Source: Telmatospirillum siberiense
Lineage (GTDB): Bacteria > Pseudomonadota > Alphaproteobacteria > Rhodospirillales > Magnetospirillaceae
NCBI RefSeq assembly: GCF_002845745.1
Contig: NZ_PIUM01000044.1
Span: forward strand, 1-42,045
Direction of reading: 5' to 3'
Length of the DNA stretch: 42,045 nt
In this document: piece after piece, positions 26,166-34,674 of the stretch
Layout of the letters: the number at the start of each line of letters is the position of its first letter
Numbering within the stretch: the stretch's first letter is position 1
Program-made: the position numbers and the translations under genes
The notes under the pieces: generated by a model
What the model was told of the DNA's origin: nothing
What the model saw: the letters and a program-made list of their open reading frames with translations, nothing else
The model's database searches: none

Positions 26166-26188
26166 ATGCCCGCGAAGGGCGCGGGCAT
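26166..26188 (-). terminator. Hairpin between the DUF3576 gene and leuS
   Basis: Arms 26166-26174 and 26180-26188 pair over 9 bp, followed on the minus strand by GGCTTGTTTTTAT. This is a plausible intrinsic terminator of the DUF3576 gene, only about 27 nt before the leuS start. A second GC stem lies at 26204-26213/26224-26233. leuS may be separately transcribed or attenuated here. Confidence 0.5.
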
Positions 26189-26256
26189 CCATCGGAGGAT
26201 GAAGCGCCCCGCCGATGGTCAGGGGCGGGGCGCGGGGATCAAGACGGACGGTTAAG

Positions 26257-26799
26257 TCAGTTCTTCTGGGCCGCGGCACTGGCCGAGCGCATTTCGCGGG
26301 CCCGCGTCAAAATGGCGTTTTCCACGTCGATCGCCGTCTTCTGATCGACATTGGAATCGGCCCAATCGCCGCCGGTGGTCTGCACCTGCCGGAATACCGA
26401 CACATGGATACCGTCGGCGCGCAAGGTACGGTCCAGGATGAAGATCGACATCTTGAAACGTTCCGTCGGGCTTTCCGGCGGCGCGTACCAGTCGGTAATG
26501 ATGACGCCACCGAACGGGTCGGCCGAGGCAAGCGGCATGAAAGACAAAGTATCGAGGCTGGCGCGCCACAGATAGGAATTGACGCCGAGGCCGGCACCGG
26601 CCTCCTCGTTCTTTTTCTTTGCGCCGCCGAACAGGTTTATTCCACCCTCCCCGAACAGGCCCGGCTTTTCCTGGTTTCCCCAGGTCGGACTGTCATCGCC
26701 CGGACGCTTGTCGGGATAGACCGAATCAAATTGACTGCAGGCGGCCAAAGCCGCCGTGGTGGCGGCCAGTACCAGCGCCGTCCACATCTTCCTGTTCAT
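26257..26799 (-). CDS. DUF3576 lipoprotein
   Basis: The 180-residue protein starts MNRKMWTALVLAATTAALAA with the lipobox LAAC (Cys21), then the conserved block LGVNSYLWRASLDTLSFMPL and ADPFGGVIITDWYAPPESP, which identify DUF3576. The C-terminus is helical. It is expected to be a periplasm-facing lipoprotein; no function is known. The start chosen has a GAGGT ribosome site. It lies just upstream of leuS on the same strand and is divergent from the porin gene. Confidence 0.9.
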   Translation of the reverse strand: MNRKMWTALVLAATTAALAACSQFDSVYPDKRPGDDSPTWGNQEKPGLFGEGGINLFGGAKKKNEEAGAGLGVNSYLWRASLDTLSFMPLASADPFGGVIITDWYAPPESPTERFKMSIFILDRTLRADGIHVSVFRQVQTTGGDWADSNVDQKTAIDVENAILTRAREMRSASAAAQKN

Positions 26800-27131
26800 C
26801 GAAATACCTCTTCCGGCCTTGTCTTTGCGGTCCGCGACCAGGCTCATCCGATGGGTTCGCCGCCGCAACCCTCTCTCGTACCACAGGCACCGGTAAGGAC
26901 CAAGGCCGTCTTTGCGCGAATCCCCCGGCTTGTCATGGAACTGTTACCCTCCGGTCAGGCCACCAGACAGAAATTGTGCTTTATCTGCAACAGTGAGCGA
27001 CATTTATCACAAGAAGCACGTTAAGCTATTTGACTAGATATCTCAGCAATGGCTTCTTAAAGCTCATCAAATCCTCAGTTTTGTCCGGGGGACCCCTGGG
27101 TTCGCCCCTCACGTTGGGATCAGGAGATAAA
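26800..27131. other. Upstream region of the porin gene
   Basis: This 332-bp gap separates the divergent DUF3576 gene and the porin gene. It becomes A/T-richer towards 26960-27060. A TTGACT at 27030-27035 resembles a -35 box, but no good -10 lies 16-18 bases downstream. A long untranslated leader is likely. I see no repeat or small gene in it. Confidence 0.4.
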
Positions 27132-28460
27132 ATGAAGAAGGTTCTTCTCGCCAGCAGCGCTCTGATCGCGCTCGGCGCCATTTCGGCCCAGGCCGCCGAG
27201 CCGATCAAGCTCGAGCTGAAGGGCACTATTGTAGAAAACTTCGGCTATGCCAGCAATTACACCCTGAACAGCGCTTCGACGCCGGCCGGCAGCAAGACCA
27301 ACAAGATCTATGAGCAGGACGACGGCACCATCAGCATCGTCGGCAAGACCACGCTGGACAACGGCATCACCGTCGCTGCCAACTGGGATCTCTATGGTTA
27401 CGGCGGCAGCCAGAGCCGCAGCGTGAATGGCTCTTGCGGTAACACGTCCGCCTCCGCCTTCACCGGGGCGACTTCCACCAAGCAGTGCGTCGGCAACGAA
27501 GTGATCAAGCGCGCCTATGTGACCATCGGCACCCAGGCCGGCACGTTCATCCTGGGCGAGCGCGAGGACGCCACCTACATCGTCCACAATAGCGCTCCCG
27601 ACGTCAGCCCGCTCTCGCCGATCGGCGACGGTTATTGGTATTGGTGGGTGAGCTCGCCTTCTCAGCATCGGACCTATACTCTCGACAACGACAGCCGCTA
27701 TGACGATCGCGGCAACAAGATCACCTACATCACGCCGTCCTTCCACGGCTTGGCCGCCGCCTTCACCTATGTTCCGAGCGTTTCCAACTCGGTCGGTTCG
27801 GGTTCGGGCACCGCGCCCACCTCGAGCGACGTGGCGACCTGGGTCAGCAATGGCCAGATCAATGGCGCCAACTACGGCGGTGACGCTTACGGCGGCGGTT
27901 TGGCCTATTCGAATACTGTGGCGGGCGTGGGCGTGAAGGGCGATGCAACGGTGGTGCAGGCCAATGTCGCCAATCTGCGCGTCTATCAGCAGGGCCTGCA
28001 ATTGTCCTATGGTGGCTTCACCCTCGGCGGCTCCTCGATCATCCGTGACGTGCCGTCTGATGCGACGGTCAACGGAATCTATTCGAACGCCCTGCTTAAC
28101 AGTGTCGGTGCTGCAACCTCCTTCACCGCTAGCACCTCGGCGAACTCGATCGCTCAGGCTGCTGCTTATGCCGGTAATTCCTACACCGCCGGTCTCAGCT
28201 ATGCGACCGGTCCTTATGCGGTCAGCTTCGCGTACTTCCATGACAACACCAAGAGCTTGAAGGTCCTCAACGGCACGGGTAAGGCCGACAGCACCGATGT
28301 TTATGATATCGGTGCGTCCTATCTCGCCGGTCCGGGCGTGACCTTCCGCGCTGGTGTTGGTTACGTCGACTATCGGGGCAGCAAGATCAATAATAGCGCT
28401 GCTTACCTGAACAACAACAGCGGTGTCGCGGCGCTCACCGGCGTCAAGCTCGACTTCTAA
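27132..28460 (+). CDS. Outer-membrane porin
   Basis: The 442-residue protein begins MKKVLLASSALIALGAISAQ, a signal peptide with likely cleavage after Ala21. The mature chain is rich in Gly, Ser, Asn and aromatic residues in an alternating pattern and ends in GVKLDF with a terminal Phe, as in 16-stranded trimeric porins. NGITVAANWDLYGYGGSQ and KRAYVTIGTQAGTFILGERE resemble the first strands and constriction-loop region of alphaproteobacterial porins. It probably lets small solutes diffuse across the outer membrane. An AGGAG ribosome site lies before the ATG. It is followed by a strong terminator, indicating a single-gene, probably highly expressed transcript. Confidence 0.92.
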   Translation: MKKVLLASSALIALGAISAQAAEPIKLELKGTIVENFGYASNYTLNSASTPAGSKTNKIYEQDDGTISIVGKTTLDNGITVAANWDLYGYGGSQSRSVNGSCGNTSASAFTGATSTKQCVGNEVIKRAYVTIGTQAGTFILGEREDATYIVHNSAPDVSPLSPIGDGYWYWWVSSPSQHRTYTLDNDSRYDDRGNKITYITPSFHGLAAAFTYVPSVSNSVGSGSGTAPTSSDVATWVSNGQINGANYGGDAYGGGLAYSNTVAGVGVKGDATVVQANVANLRVYQQGLQLSYGGFTLGGSSIIRDVPSDATVNGIYSNALLNSVGAATSFTASTSANSIAQAAAYAGNSYTAGLSYATGPYAVSFAYFHDNTKSLKVLNGTGKADSTDVYDIGASYLAGPGVTFRAGVGYVDYRGSKINNSAAYLNNNSGVAALTGVKLDF

Positions 28461-28491
28461 TTCGTCGAGAAGACATCATTAGCGTTCCCGG

Positions 28492-28522
28492 AAGGGCGGT
28501 CTTCGGACCGCCCTTTCTTTTT
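28492..28522 (+). terminator. Strong intrinsic terminator of the porin gene
   Basis: Arms 28492-28501 and 28506-28515 form a perfect 10-bp GC-rich stem closed by a TTCG tetraloop, followed by TCTTTTT. It lies about 30 nt after the porin stop. Confidence 0.93.
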
Positions 28523-28777
28523 GCGCTCGGCCAACCGGGCCGCAAACCTTCGAAAACCATATTTATTTTGCCTCTAATAAGGTCGCTAATACTGCTTAAA
28601 ACGTGAGCAATGTGATTTTTGCATGGCCAAAACGTGGCATCCCCATCACAGCATGACGCTAACGTTACAAGGCAATCCCATTCCTTTTCATGTCAACCAA
28701 CGGGTGCGGTACAAAAAGGGCGGACAGGGAACCCGCCGCCTCACCGGCCGGCATTCAAGGGAACGAGGGGAATATCA
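28523..28777. other. Upstream region of the second barrel gene
   Basis: With the terminator before it, the gene-free stretch between the two barrel genes is 317 bp. The part near 28555-28620 is A/T-rich (CTCTAATAAGG, TAATACTGC) and is the likely promoter area, but I cannot pick a confident -35/-10 pair. No repeat is seen. Confidence 0.4.
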
Positions 28778-29977
28778 ATGAAGAGGACTTTATTTGCTGG
28801 CGTTGCCGCGATCGCTCTTTCCGGCGCGTCTTTCCCGGCCTGGGCCGAAGAGACGCCGGCGGCCGCTCCGGACGCAGGCCCGACGGCGTTGTCGCAGCCG
28901 GCCATGACGGGGCCGATCGCCGCCAATCCCAATCCATTCAGCTTCGATGCCGGTCCCGCCGGGACCATCTATGTTTCAGGAATCCTGAGCGGATTCGGGC
29001 AAATCCAGACCAACCACGCGAGCGGCGACCATCACAACCAGACCGATATCACCAACGGTCAGGCCATCGTGCAAAAGACCGACGGACTCTTTCAATTCTA
29101 TGTCCAGGCCGGCACCTATTCGCTGCCGTCGCTGGGGACTCCCTATATGCGGTCGAGCAAGACGGTGGACAATTTCTACGGTGCCGTTCCCGTCGCCTAT
29201 GCCAAGGTGGCGCCCAACGACAGCCTATCCATCCAGGCCGGCAAGCTGACCACTCTGATCGGCGGGGAATACACCTTCTCGGTCGAGAACATGAACATCA
29301 ACCGCGGCTTGCTGTGGAACCAGGAAAACGCCGTCACCCGCGGCGTGCAAGGCAATTACACCGTCGGACCGCTGGCCTTTTCGCTGCAGTGGACCGATGG
29401 ATTCTATTCGGACCAGCTCAAATGGCTGACCGGTTCGGCCACCTATACCATCGACCCGGCCAATTCGGTGGCCTTCGTCGGTGGCGGCAATTTCGACGAG
29501 AGCGGCGTGCAGAGCACGGCGACGCCGTTGGCGCAGAACAATTCGCAAATCTACAATGTGCTTTATACCTACAACGCCGATCCCATCACCATCGCGCCCT
29601 ACATACAATATTCCTACGTTCCGAAGAATGTCTCCCTGGGCATCACCCATGACGGCTCGACCATCGGCGGGGCGCTGCTCGCCAAATACAGCTTCGGATC
29701 CGAGACGCCGCTCAACGGCGTCAGTCTGCCCATCCGTTTCGAATATATTTCGTCGTCGGGCAGCGCGAGCGATGGAACCCCGAACCTGCTTTACGGCGCC
29801 GGCAGCGACGCCTGGTCGATCACCTTCACGCCGACTTATCAGTACAAGCTGTTCTTCGCCCGCGCCGAGGCGGCCTACGTCGGAACCATCGACGCGACCA
29901 GCGGTTCGGCCTTCGGCGGCACCGGTACGAAGAAATCGCAAGCGCGCCTGACGCTGGAGACCGGCATCGTTTTCTGA
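28778..29977 (+). CDS. BBP2-like outer-membrane beta-barrel protein
   Basis: The 399-residue protein begins MKRTLFAGVAAIALSGASFP with probable signal cleavage after Ala23 (AWA-EET). The mature protein is a run of amphipathic strands; FYVQAGTYSLPSLGTPYM and SIQAGKLTTLIGGEYTFS, then NMNINRGLLWNQENAVTRG, match the putative porin-2 (BBP2/OmpL-like) family. It ends in LETGIVF with a terminal aromatic, fitting outer-membrane insertion. A GAGGGG ribosome site precedes the ATG. A much longer upstream frame is rejected because the signal peptide would be internal. Substrate is unknown. Confidence 0.87.
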   Translation: MKRTLFAGVAAIALSGASFPAWAEETPAAAPDAGPTALSQPAMTGPIAANPNPFSFDAGPAGTIYVSGILSGFGQIQTNHASGDHHNQTDITNGQAIVQKTDGLFQFYVQAGTYSLPSLGTPYMRSSKTVDNFYGAVPVAYAKVAPNDSLSIQAGKLTTLIGGEYTFSVENMNINRGLLWNQENAVTRGVQGNYTVGPLAFSLQWTDGFYSDQLKWLTGSATYTIDPANSVAFVGGGNFDESGVQSTATPLAQNNSQIYNVLYTYNADPITIAPYIQYSYVPKNVSLGITHDGSTIGGALLAKYSFGSETPLNGVSLPIRFEYISSSGSASDGTPNLLYGAGSDAWSITFTPTYQYKLFFARAEAAYVGTIDATSGSAFGGTGTKKSQARLTLETGIVF

Positions 29978-29999
29978 TCCGGCGCGATTCTCCCTTTTT

Positions 30000-30032
30000 G
30001 ACCGCACCCGGGATTCATTCCCGAGTGCGGTC
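30000..30032. terminator. Hairpin between convergent barrel and thiE-like genes
   Basis: Arms 30000-30013 and 30019-30032 pair over about 14 bp with one mismatch and a 5-base loop. On the minus strand it is followed by AAAAAGGG, and on the plus strand it is preceded by CTTTTT. It overlaps the stop codon of the thiE-like gene. It probably ends transcription from at least one side. Confidence 0.6.
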
Positions 30033-30653
30033 GCTTCCTCCCAAACCGCCAATGGCGGCGATTCCGGCGGCACCACTGCCGACCAGCCGGGTCACCGTGG
30101 CGACGGTAATGCCCCCCAATCCGTAAACATTAATAGCCGTCCGGTGAACCAACCGACGGAACCCCAGGAGACCCAGACTGGCTTCGCCCGGATGGCTGAG
30201 GGTGGGGAAAACCGGGGAGAGAAGGGCGGCGGTGGCCTTGAGACGGGCGGCCTTGAGCAAGCCCTTTCGTCCATGGGCGGCGGCGGTCAGCATCGGGTGC
30301 CGTCGCCGATGCCACAACCGGACGCGCACCGGAACGCAAGCCGCCAGACCTTCGGGCAGATGCAGCCCGCAATTCAGACGAACGGCAAGTCCGAAATCGC
30401 CGGCGATCAACAGGTGCAGCCGCCGCGCCTTGCACAGTTTGGCCAGACGGGCGGCGAGAACCGCCCGGTCCGGCGCCTGGTAGTGACGATAAATCACCAC
30501 GCTTCCAAAGGGCAGGCGGGCGGCGGCGGCAAGTGGATCCGGCAGTCTGACGTCATCGGTTACCAGGATGATCGGCGGCAGGCGGGCGGAACGCCGTGCA
30601 TATCTTCCGCCCCCAAAATTGAGGTGGCGCGCCAAGTCTGTTAGGGTCCGCAT
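30015..30653 (-). CDS. Thiamine-phosphate-synthase-like (TenI/ThiE-like) protein
   Basis: The 212-residue protein follows the ThiE/TenI barrel: IILVTDDVRLPDPLAAAARL at the front, RLHLLIAGDFGLAVRLNCGL in the middle, ALLSPVFPTLSHPGEASLG (the phosphate-region PVFPT motif), and NVYGLGGITVATVTRLVGSG near the end. Where true ThiE has HLGQxD, this protein has HLPEGL, so diphosphate/Mg-binding residues may be missing. Thiamine phosphate synthesis is therefore uncertain; a divergent ThiE or TenI-like role is likelier. It is divergent from yggS, with about 26 nt between starts. Pairing of these two genes is familiar in alphaproteobacteria. Confidence 0.8.
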   Translation of the reverse strand: MRTLTDLARHLNFGGGRYARRSARLPPIILVTDDVRLPDPLAAAARLPFGSVVIYRHYQAPDRAVLAARLAKLCKARRLHLLIAGDFGLAVRLNCGLHLPEGLAACVPVRVRLWHRRRHPMLTAAAHGRKGLLKAARLKATAALLSPVFPTLSHPGEASLGLLGFRRLVHRTAINVYGLGGITVATVTRLVGSGAAGIAAIGGLGGSDRTRE

Positions 30654-30679
30654 GCTCTCATTCCAATAAGGACGATCCC

Positions 30680-31360
30680 GTGGTGACCGATGATTCCCAA
30701 GCCGATGTGCTCGCGCAATATCAAGCCGTAACGGATGAACTGGCGGCTGCCGAAGCCGCCGCCGGCCGGCCGGGCGGATCGGTGCGTCTGGTGGCGGTAT
30801 CGAAAACCCACCCGGCTTCGCGGATTCGTCCGCTGCTGGAGAGAGGACATCGTCTGTTCGGAGAAAACCGGGTCCAGGAGGCGGAAGAGAAATGGCCGGC
30901 GCTGCGGAGTGATTTCCCCGATCTGGAGCTGCATCTGATCGGTCCCTTGCAGACCAACAAGGTCAGGGAAGCGGTTGCGCTGTTCGACGTCATCGAAACC
31001 GTCGATCGTCCGAAACTCGCCGATGCGCTGGCGAGGGAAATGGAGCGGACCGGCCGTTCCTTGCGGTGCCTCGTGCAGATCAATACCGGTGCGGAACCGC
31101 AAAAAGCCGGCGTACTGCCCGAGGAGGCGGACGCGTTCATCGAGGAATGCCGTCATCGCCGGCGGCTGGCGGTCGAAGGATTGATGTGCATCCCCCCGCA
31201 AGCCGATGATCCCATGGTCCATTTCCGGATGCTGGCCGCCATGGCCCATCGGCATGGCCTGCCGATCTTGAGCATGGGCATGAGCGGCGATTATCCCCGC
31301 GCCATAGCCGCGGGGGCCACTCATGTCCGCGTGGGAACCGCCATTTTCGGGCATAGGTAG
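30680..31360 (+). CDS. yggS: YggS family PLP-binding protein
   Basis: The 226-residue protein has the PLP-lysine motif LVAVSKTHPA (Lys42), FGENRVQEAEEKWPAL, LHLIGPLQTNKVREAV, and the C-terminal ILSMGMSGDYPRAIAAGATH-type end. It belongs to the PLP homeostasis protein family (PROSC/YggS), which binds PLP but has no confirmed enzymatic reaction. It influences B6 vitamer and amino acid pools. Either of two adjacent GTG codons (30680, 30683) can be the start. Confidence 0.95.
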   Translation: MVTDDSQADVLAQYQAVTDELAAAEAAAGRPGGSVRLVAVSKTHPASRIRPLLERGHRLFGENRVQEAEEKWPALRSDFPDLELHLIGPLQTNKVREAVALFDVIETVDRPKLADALAREMERTGRSLRCLVQINTGAEPQKAGVLPEEADAFIEECRHRRRLAVEGLMCIPPQADDPMVHFRMLAAMAHRHGLPILSMGMSGDYPRAIAAGATHVRVGTAIFGHR

Positions 31361-31383
31361 CCCGGCGGCAATTCTTCCGATCG

Positions 31384-31881
31384 TCAGTTGCCGACGGGAA
31401 TGAAATATTGGACCAGAAGCGATTCGTTGCCCGGATTGCGCTGGGTCAGGCCGGCATTGGACATGTGGTAGAAGCCCACGCCCAAACGCGACTTGTCCTC
31501 GAAACGCCAGGCGATATCGACCCCGGTGCGGAATTCCACATGGGATCCCAACCGGTACCCGTGGCCGCCATAGCCGCCGACAGCGACATTCGGCGTCAGG
31601 ATGACATGGTCGGTGAGTGCGAAATCGGCCAGAAAACCGCCATAGCCGAAATAGTCGCCATCGGTGGCGGCGAGAAATCCGACTTGCGGTCTGAGGACTC
31701 CCAGCCCGACGTCGGGCCGGAACCCGACATCGAACTCGGCGGCATGGGCGTCATCGCGAAAAACCTCCCAGGCCCCGACGCCGATGGCGACATAGCTCGG
31801 ATCGGCCGCCACAGCGGGCCCGAACCATCCCCCCACGGCGATACAGACCGCCATGGCCAAGCCTTTCGCTGACACTCCCAT
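31384..31881 (-). CDS. pagL: Lipid A 3-O-deacylase
   Basis: The 165-residue protein has a signal peptide (MGVSAKGLAMAVCIAVGGWF, cleavage near Ala26) and a small 8-strand barrel. The motif YHMSNAGLTQRNPGNESL holds His139, Ser141 and Glu153, with exactly the His/Ser(+2)/Glu(+14) spacing of the PagL catalytic triad in Pseudomonas. PagL removes the 3-position acyl chain of lipid A in the outer membrane, changing LPS properties. A GGGGGA ribosome site precedes the ATG. It is convergent with yggS. Confidence 0.88.
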   Translation of the reverse strand: MGVSAKGLAMAVCIAVGGWFGPAVAADPSYVAIGVGAWEVFRDDAHAAEFDVGFRPDVGLGVLRPQVGFLAATDGDYFGYGGFLADFALTDHVILTPNVAVGGYGGHGYRLGSHVEFRTGVDIAWRFEDKSRLGVGFYHMSNAGLTQRNPGNESLLVQYFIPVGN

Positions 31882-32007
31882 TGAATCCCCCGCGAAGCAT
31901 TATCCGATTTTCGATGATACGAAATGCTCCGCCGCTTTCACAGCGCTTTCACGAACCAAACAGGAAGCCCGACGTGAGATTGCCGAATGATCTACATCGG
32001 ACACTGC

Positions 32008-33234
32008 TCAGTTCATCTGCAAAATACTGTTGGCCGTCTCGCCGTCGGTTTTCTGCGTTGCCGGGGTGATGGTTCCAAGACTGGCGGCGCGATTGTATTT
32101 ATCCATCGCGTCGTTGAAGGCGCCGGCGAACCAGGCGGTGTTGGTCTGGTCGGAGGAGGGGTTCGGGCGCGTCTGGGCGACGGCGCGCGCATTGCCGGGA
32201 ACCGCGGCGGGCCCGGTGGTCGGCATGGGCAAAGTCTGCCGGGGGATGACCGTGTTGCGCTGTGTGGGAGTGGGGAAGGTGCGGGCCGGCTGGGCTGTGG
32301 CGGCCGCGGTTTGCTGATTGGCGGTGGCCGCTTTCGCTTCCACGGCCGGCGTCAGGGAGATCGGAGTGGCCGGAACGGGCGCCGGGGCTGTGGCTGCCGC
32401 CGTCGTGGCTGCACCGTTTCCCGCGGATTGCTGGGAATTGCCGAAGATCAGAAAATCGCCGGCCGTGGTGGGTGCCGAGGCGTCGGCCGCAACCGGTTTG
32501 CCGGAAATCGCGCTGCTGTCTTTTTCCTTTGACGGTGTGGCCGCCGTCGCCACGGCACCAGCCGCGCCAAAGACCATGAAGTCGCCGTTTCGGGCCGGTC
32601 CGTCGGAAACCCCGCTCAGGATGGCGTCGCCATTGCTTGCAGGCACCGCAGCGCTCTTGGAGGCCGCCGTCGCCATCGCCGTGCTGGCCGGCGTGGAACC
32701 GCCGAAGACCATGAAGTCGCCGGCCGTGGCCGGACCATTGCCGGAAACCACCGGCTCCGAGGCGGTGCCGGCCAGGCTTGAAATCGTGATCGGTTCGTTC
32801 GACGGCTCGTTCCGAGCGGTGTTGGCCGGTTCGGCGGCGGGAGGGTCGTTCTTGGCGAGGGCCGTATCCCCGGTGTCATCCGAGAACAGCGCGATGACAT
32901 GGCCGTCGATGCTTTTGCCGGTGCTGTCCTCGATGAGCAGGTTGGCGACCGCGGCGCCCAACCCGATGGGGCCGCCCCACAGGGCGCCGCCGATCACGTC
33001 GGCGACGGCGCCTTCCTTGTCGCCGGTCAATTCGCGGTAAATGGTGTTGATCACCGGAATATGCTGGAGCGGATTGACCAGATCGAGCAGGTCGGAAAAG
33101 CTCGGGCCGTCGTCGTCGTCGAAGGCTTTGATGGTGGAGTTCCCGTCGCCGGGCGTCTGGCTGGCGGCGACGACCGATTCCGGCTCGCTATGGGCCGGTA
33201 AGGGGGCAGGTCCGAATGAGGACTCGACGGTCAT
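32008..33234 (-). CDS. Unrecognised Ala/Thr/Pro-rich protein with three GDF(M/L)(V/I)FG motifs
   Basis: The 408-residue protein has a compact N-terminal segment (about residues 45-118: SFSDLLDLVNPLQHIPVINT, then ADVIGGALWGGPIGLGAAVA) that I associate with uncharacterised alphaproteobacterial proteins. Then comes a long low-complexity Ala/Thr/Pro/Ser region, and a conserved-looking end AWFAGAFNDAMDKYNRAASL. The heptad GDFMVFG or GDFLIFG occurs at residues 172-178, 217-223 and 259-265, each in an otherwise disordered context. No signal peptide is evident. The ATG at 33234 has a GGAAG element about 10 bases upstream; a TTG nine codons further up is possible. Function unknown. Confidence 0.75.
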   Translation of the reverse strand: MTVESSFGPAPLPAHSEPESVVAASQTPGDGNSTIKAFDDDDGPSFSDLLDLVNPLQHIPVINTIYRELTGDKEGAVADVIGGALWGGPIGLGAAVANLLIEDSTGKSIDGHVIALFSDDTGDTALAKNDPPAAEPANTARNEPSNEPITISSLAGTASEPVVSGNGPATAGDFMVFGGSTPASTAMATAASKSAAVPASNGDAILSGVSDGPARNGDFMVFGAAGAVATAATPSKEKDSSAISGKPVAADASAPTTAGDFLIFGNSQQSAGNGAATTAAATAPAPVPATPISLTPAVEAKAATANQQTAAATAQPARTFPTPTQRNTVIPRQTLPMPTTGPAAVPGNARAVAQTRPNPSSDQTNTAWFAGAFNDAMDKYNRAASLGTITPATQKTDGETANSILQMN

Positions 33235-33382
33235 GGCGCTCGACGCTTCCAAGAGTGGCAACCGGAAGAATCAAAAGCAAATGTCGTGCCACTTATAAAT
33301 AATTGGAATATATAGATATTTTATCTTGCCAGGACGCTCGCGGATCGCTCCGGACGCGTCTTGCCGGGCAGCTTCTGCCGGG

Positions 33383-34495
33383 CTAGAAGAGATGGCCGCT
33401 GCGTGTCGCCTTGGTGTGAAGATAGGCGGCATTGTGCCCGTTCGAGGGAAACACATGGGGAACCCGCTCGATGACCTCGACGCCGTGACGGGCCAATCCC
33501 TCGACCTTGCCGGGATTGTTGGTCAGCAGGCGGACATGCTGGATGCCGAGAAGACGCAACATCTCGGCGGCCGGCAGATAAATCCGTTCGTCGTCGTCGA
33601 AACCCAGCTGCTGATTGGCATCCAGGGTGTCGAAGCCGGCATCCTGCAGTTCATAAGCCCGGAGCTTGTTGACCAGGCCGATGCCCCGTCCTTCCTGGGC
33701 GAGATAGAGCAGCACGCCGCCGCCGGTCTTGGCGAGCAGGGCGATGGCGCCGCGAAGCTGGTCGCCGCAATCGCATCGCAGACTGCCGAGAAGATCGCCG
33801 GTGAAGCATTCCGAATGCAGTCGGGTCAGAACCGGTTGGTCGCGGTCGGGATGACCGACGATGATGGCCAGATGTTCGATACCACCGTCCGAGGGCCGGA
33901 ACGCCACCACGCGGGCCTCTTCGGCATCGGCCAGGGGAACGCGCGCTTCGGCGACCCGTTTGAGACTGCGCGCGGCGATCGGCCGATAGGCCAGGATGTC
34001 GCCGGCCGCGACCCGGAACAGACCCTCGTGGTCTCCCGTGGTCGGCGCCGCCACGACGGCCGGCAGCAGGCGCGACAATTTGGCCAGGGCGACGGCGCCC
34101 GGCGCCCAGGCCGGAATCGGATCGGCACTGACCGTCAAATGCGGATCCAGCCGCAGATCGCCAAGCGGATTGGCCAATCCGGCCACCTGCACTGGGGTCA
34201 GCGGATCAGGGCCGGAGACGACCGCGACTTGCGGAACGTCTTCGATCAGGCCGAGGACATGCGCCCGGCGTCCGGTCAGGATTACCCGCGGAGAATCCCC
34301 GCTGAGGCGGGTCAGGCGAGTCAGGGACTCCGCCGAAGTCGCCTCGGCCGCCAAAACCAGGACGGAGGAGCCGTCTTCAGCGTCGATTTGGACAAGGCCG
34401 CCGCGGCGCAGTTCGGCGACGGCGCGATCGACCGCGACCAATGCATTGGGCGGTTGGGGAAGGGGAACGGGTTTGACGATCAAGGATCGGCTCAT
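33383..34495 (-). CDS. ribA: GTP cyclohydrolase II
   Basis: The 370-residue protein has the zinc Cys set LHSECFTGDLLGSLRCDCGD (Cys230, Cys241, Cys243), then YLAQEGRGIGLVNKLRAYEL and the end VRLLTNNPGKVEGL. It opens GTP to 2,5-diamino-6-ribosylamino-4-pyrimidinone phosphate, the first riboflavin step. The first 190 residues are an alphaproteobacterial extension resembling the place of a DHBP synthase domain but lacking its clear active-site acidic motif, so I do not call it bifunctional. The start at 34495 gives MSRSLIVKPVPLPQ. It is divergent from the response-regulator gene. Confidence 0.93.
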   Translation of the reverse strand: MSRSLIVKPVPLPQPPNALVAVDRAVAELRRGGLVQIDAEDGSSVLVLAAEATSAESLTRLTRLSGDSPRVILTGRRAHVLGLIEDVPQVAVVSGPDPLTPVQVAGLANPLGDLRLDPHLTVSADPIPAWAPGAVALAKLSRLLPAVVAAPTTGDHEGLFRVAAGDILAYRPIAARSLKRVAEARVPLADAEEARVVAFRPSDGGIEHLAIIVGHPDRDQPVLTRLHSECFTGDLLGSLRCDCGDQLRGAIALLAKTGGGVLLYLAQEGRGIGLVNKLRAYELQDAGFDTLDANQQLGFDDDERIYLPAAEMLRLLGIQHVRLLTNNPGKVEGLARHGVEVIERVPHVFPSNGHNAAYLHTKATRSGHLF

Positions 34496-34674
34496 GTAAC
34501 TCTGGCAGCAGACCGGAGGCGCGGCACCATAGCCGCTTTTCCCCCGATGCAAAAGGACGAACGCGTTGACCTGGCCTTCAAGGCCCGCTTTTCTCTATCA
34601 CCGTTCGGTTCCATGACCAATCCGCTTTCGGCCGCCGATTAGAAATCGTGAGAAAGAGAAACGGATAGGATAGC

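Noticed and set aside
23797-26202. An 801-codon open frame on the plus strand opposite leuS
   Set aside because: It is a GC-rich shadow of leuS, which has all class I synthetase motifs on the minus strand; the shadow protein has no recognisable domain and shows third-position bias of the opposite strand.
33383-34495. ribA as a bifunctional RibBA enzyme
   Set aside because: The N-terminal half lacks a clear DHBP synthase acidic active-site motif, so only GTP cyclohydrolase II is called.
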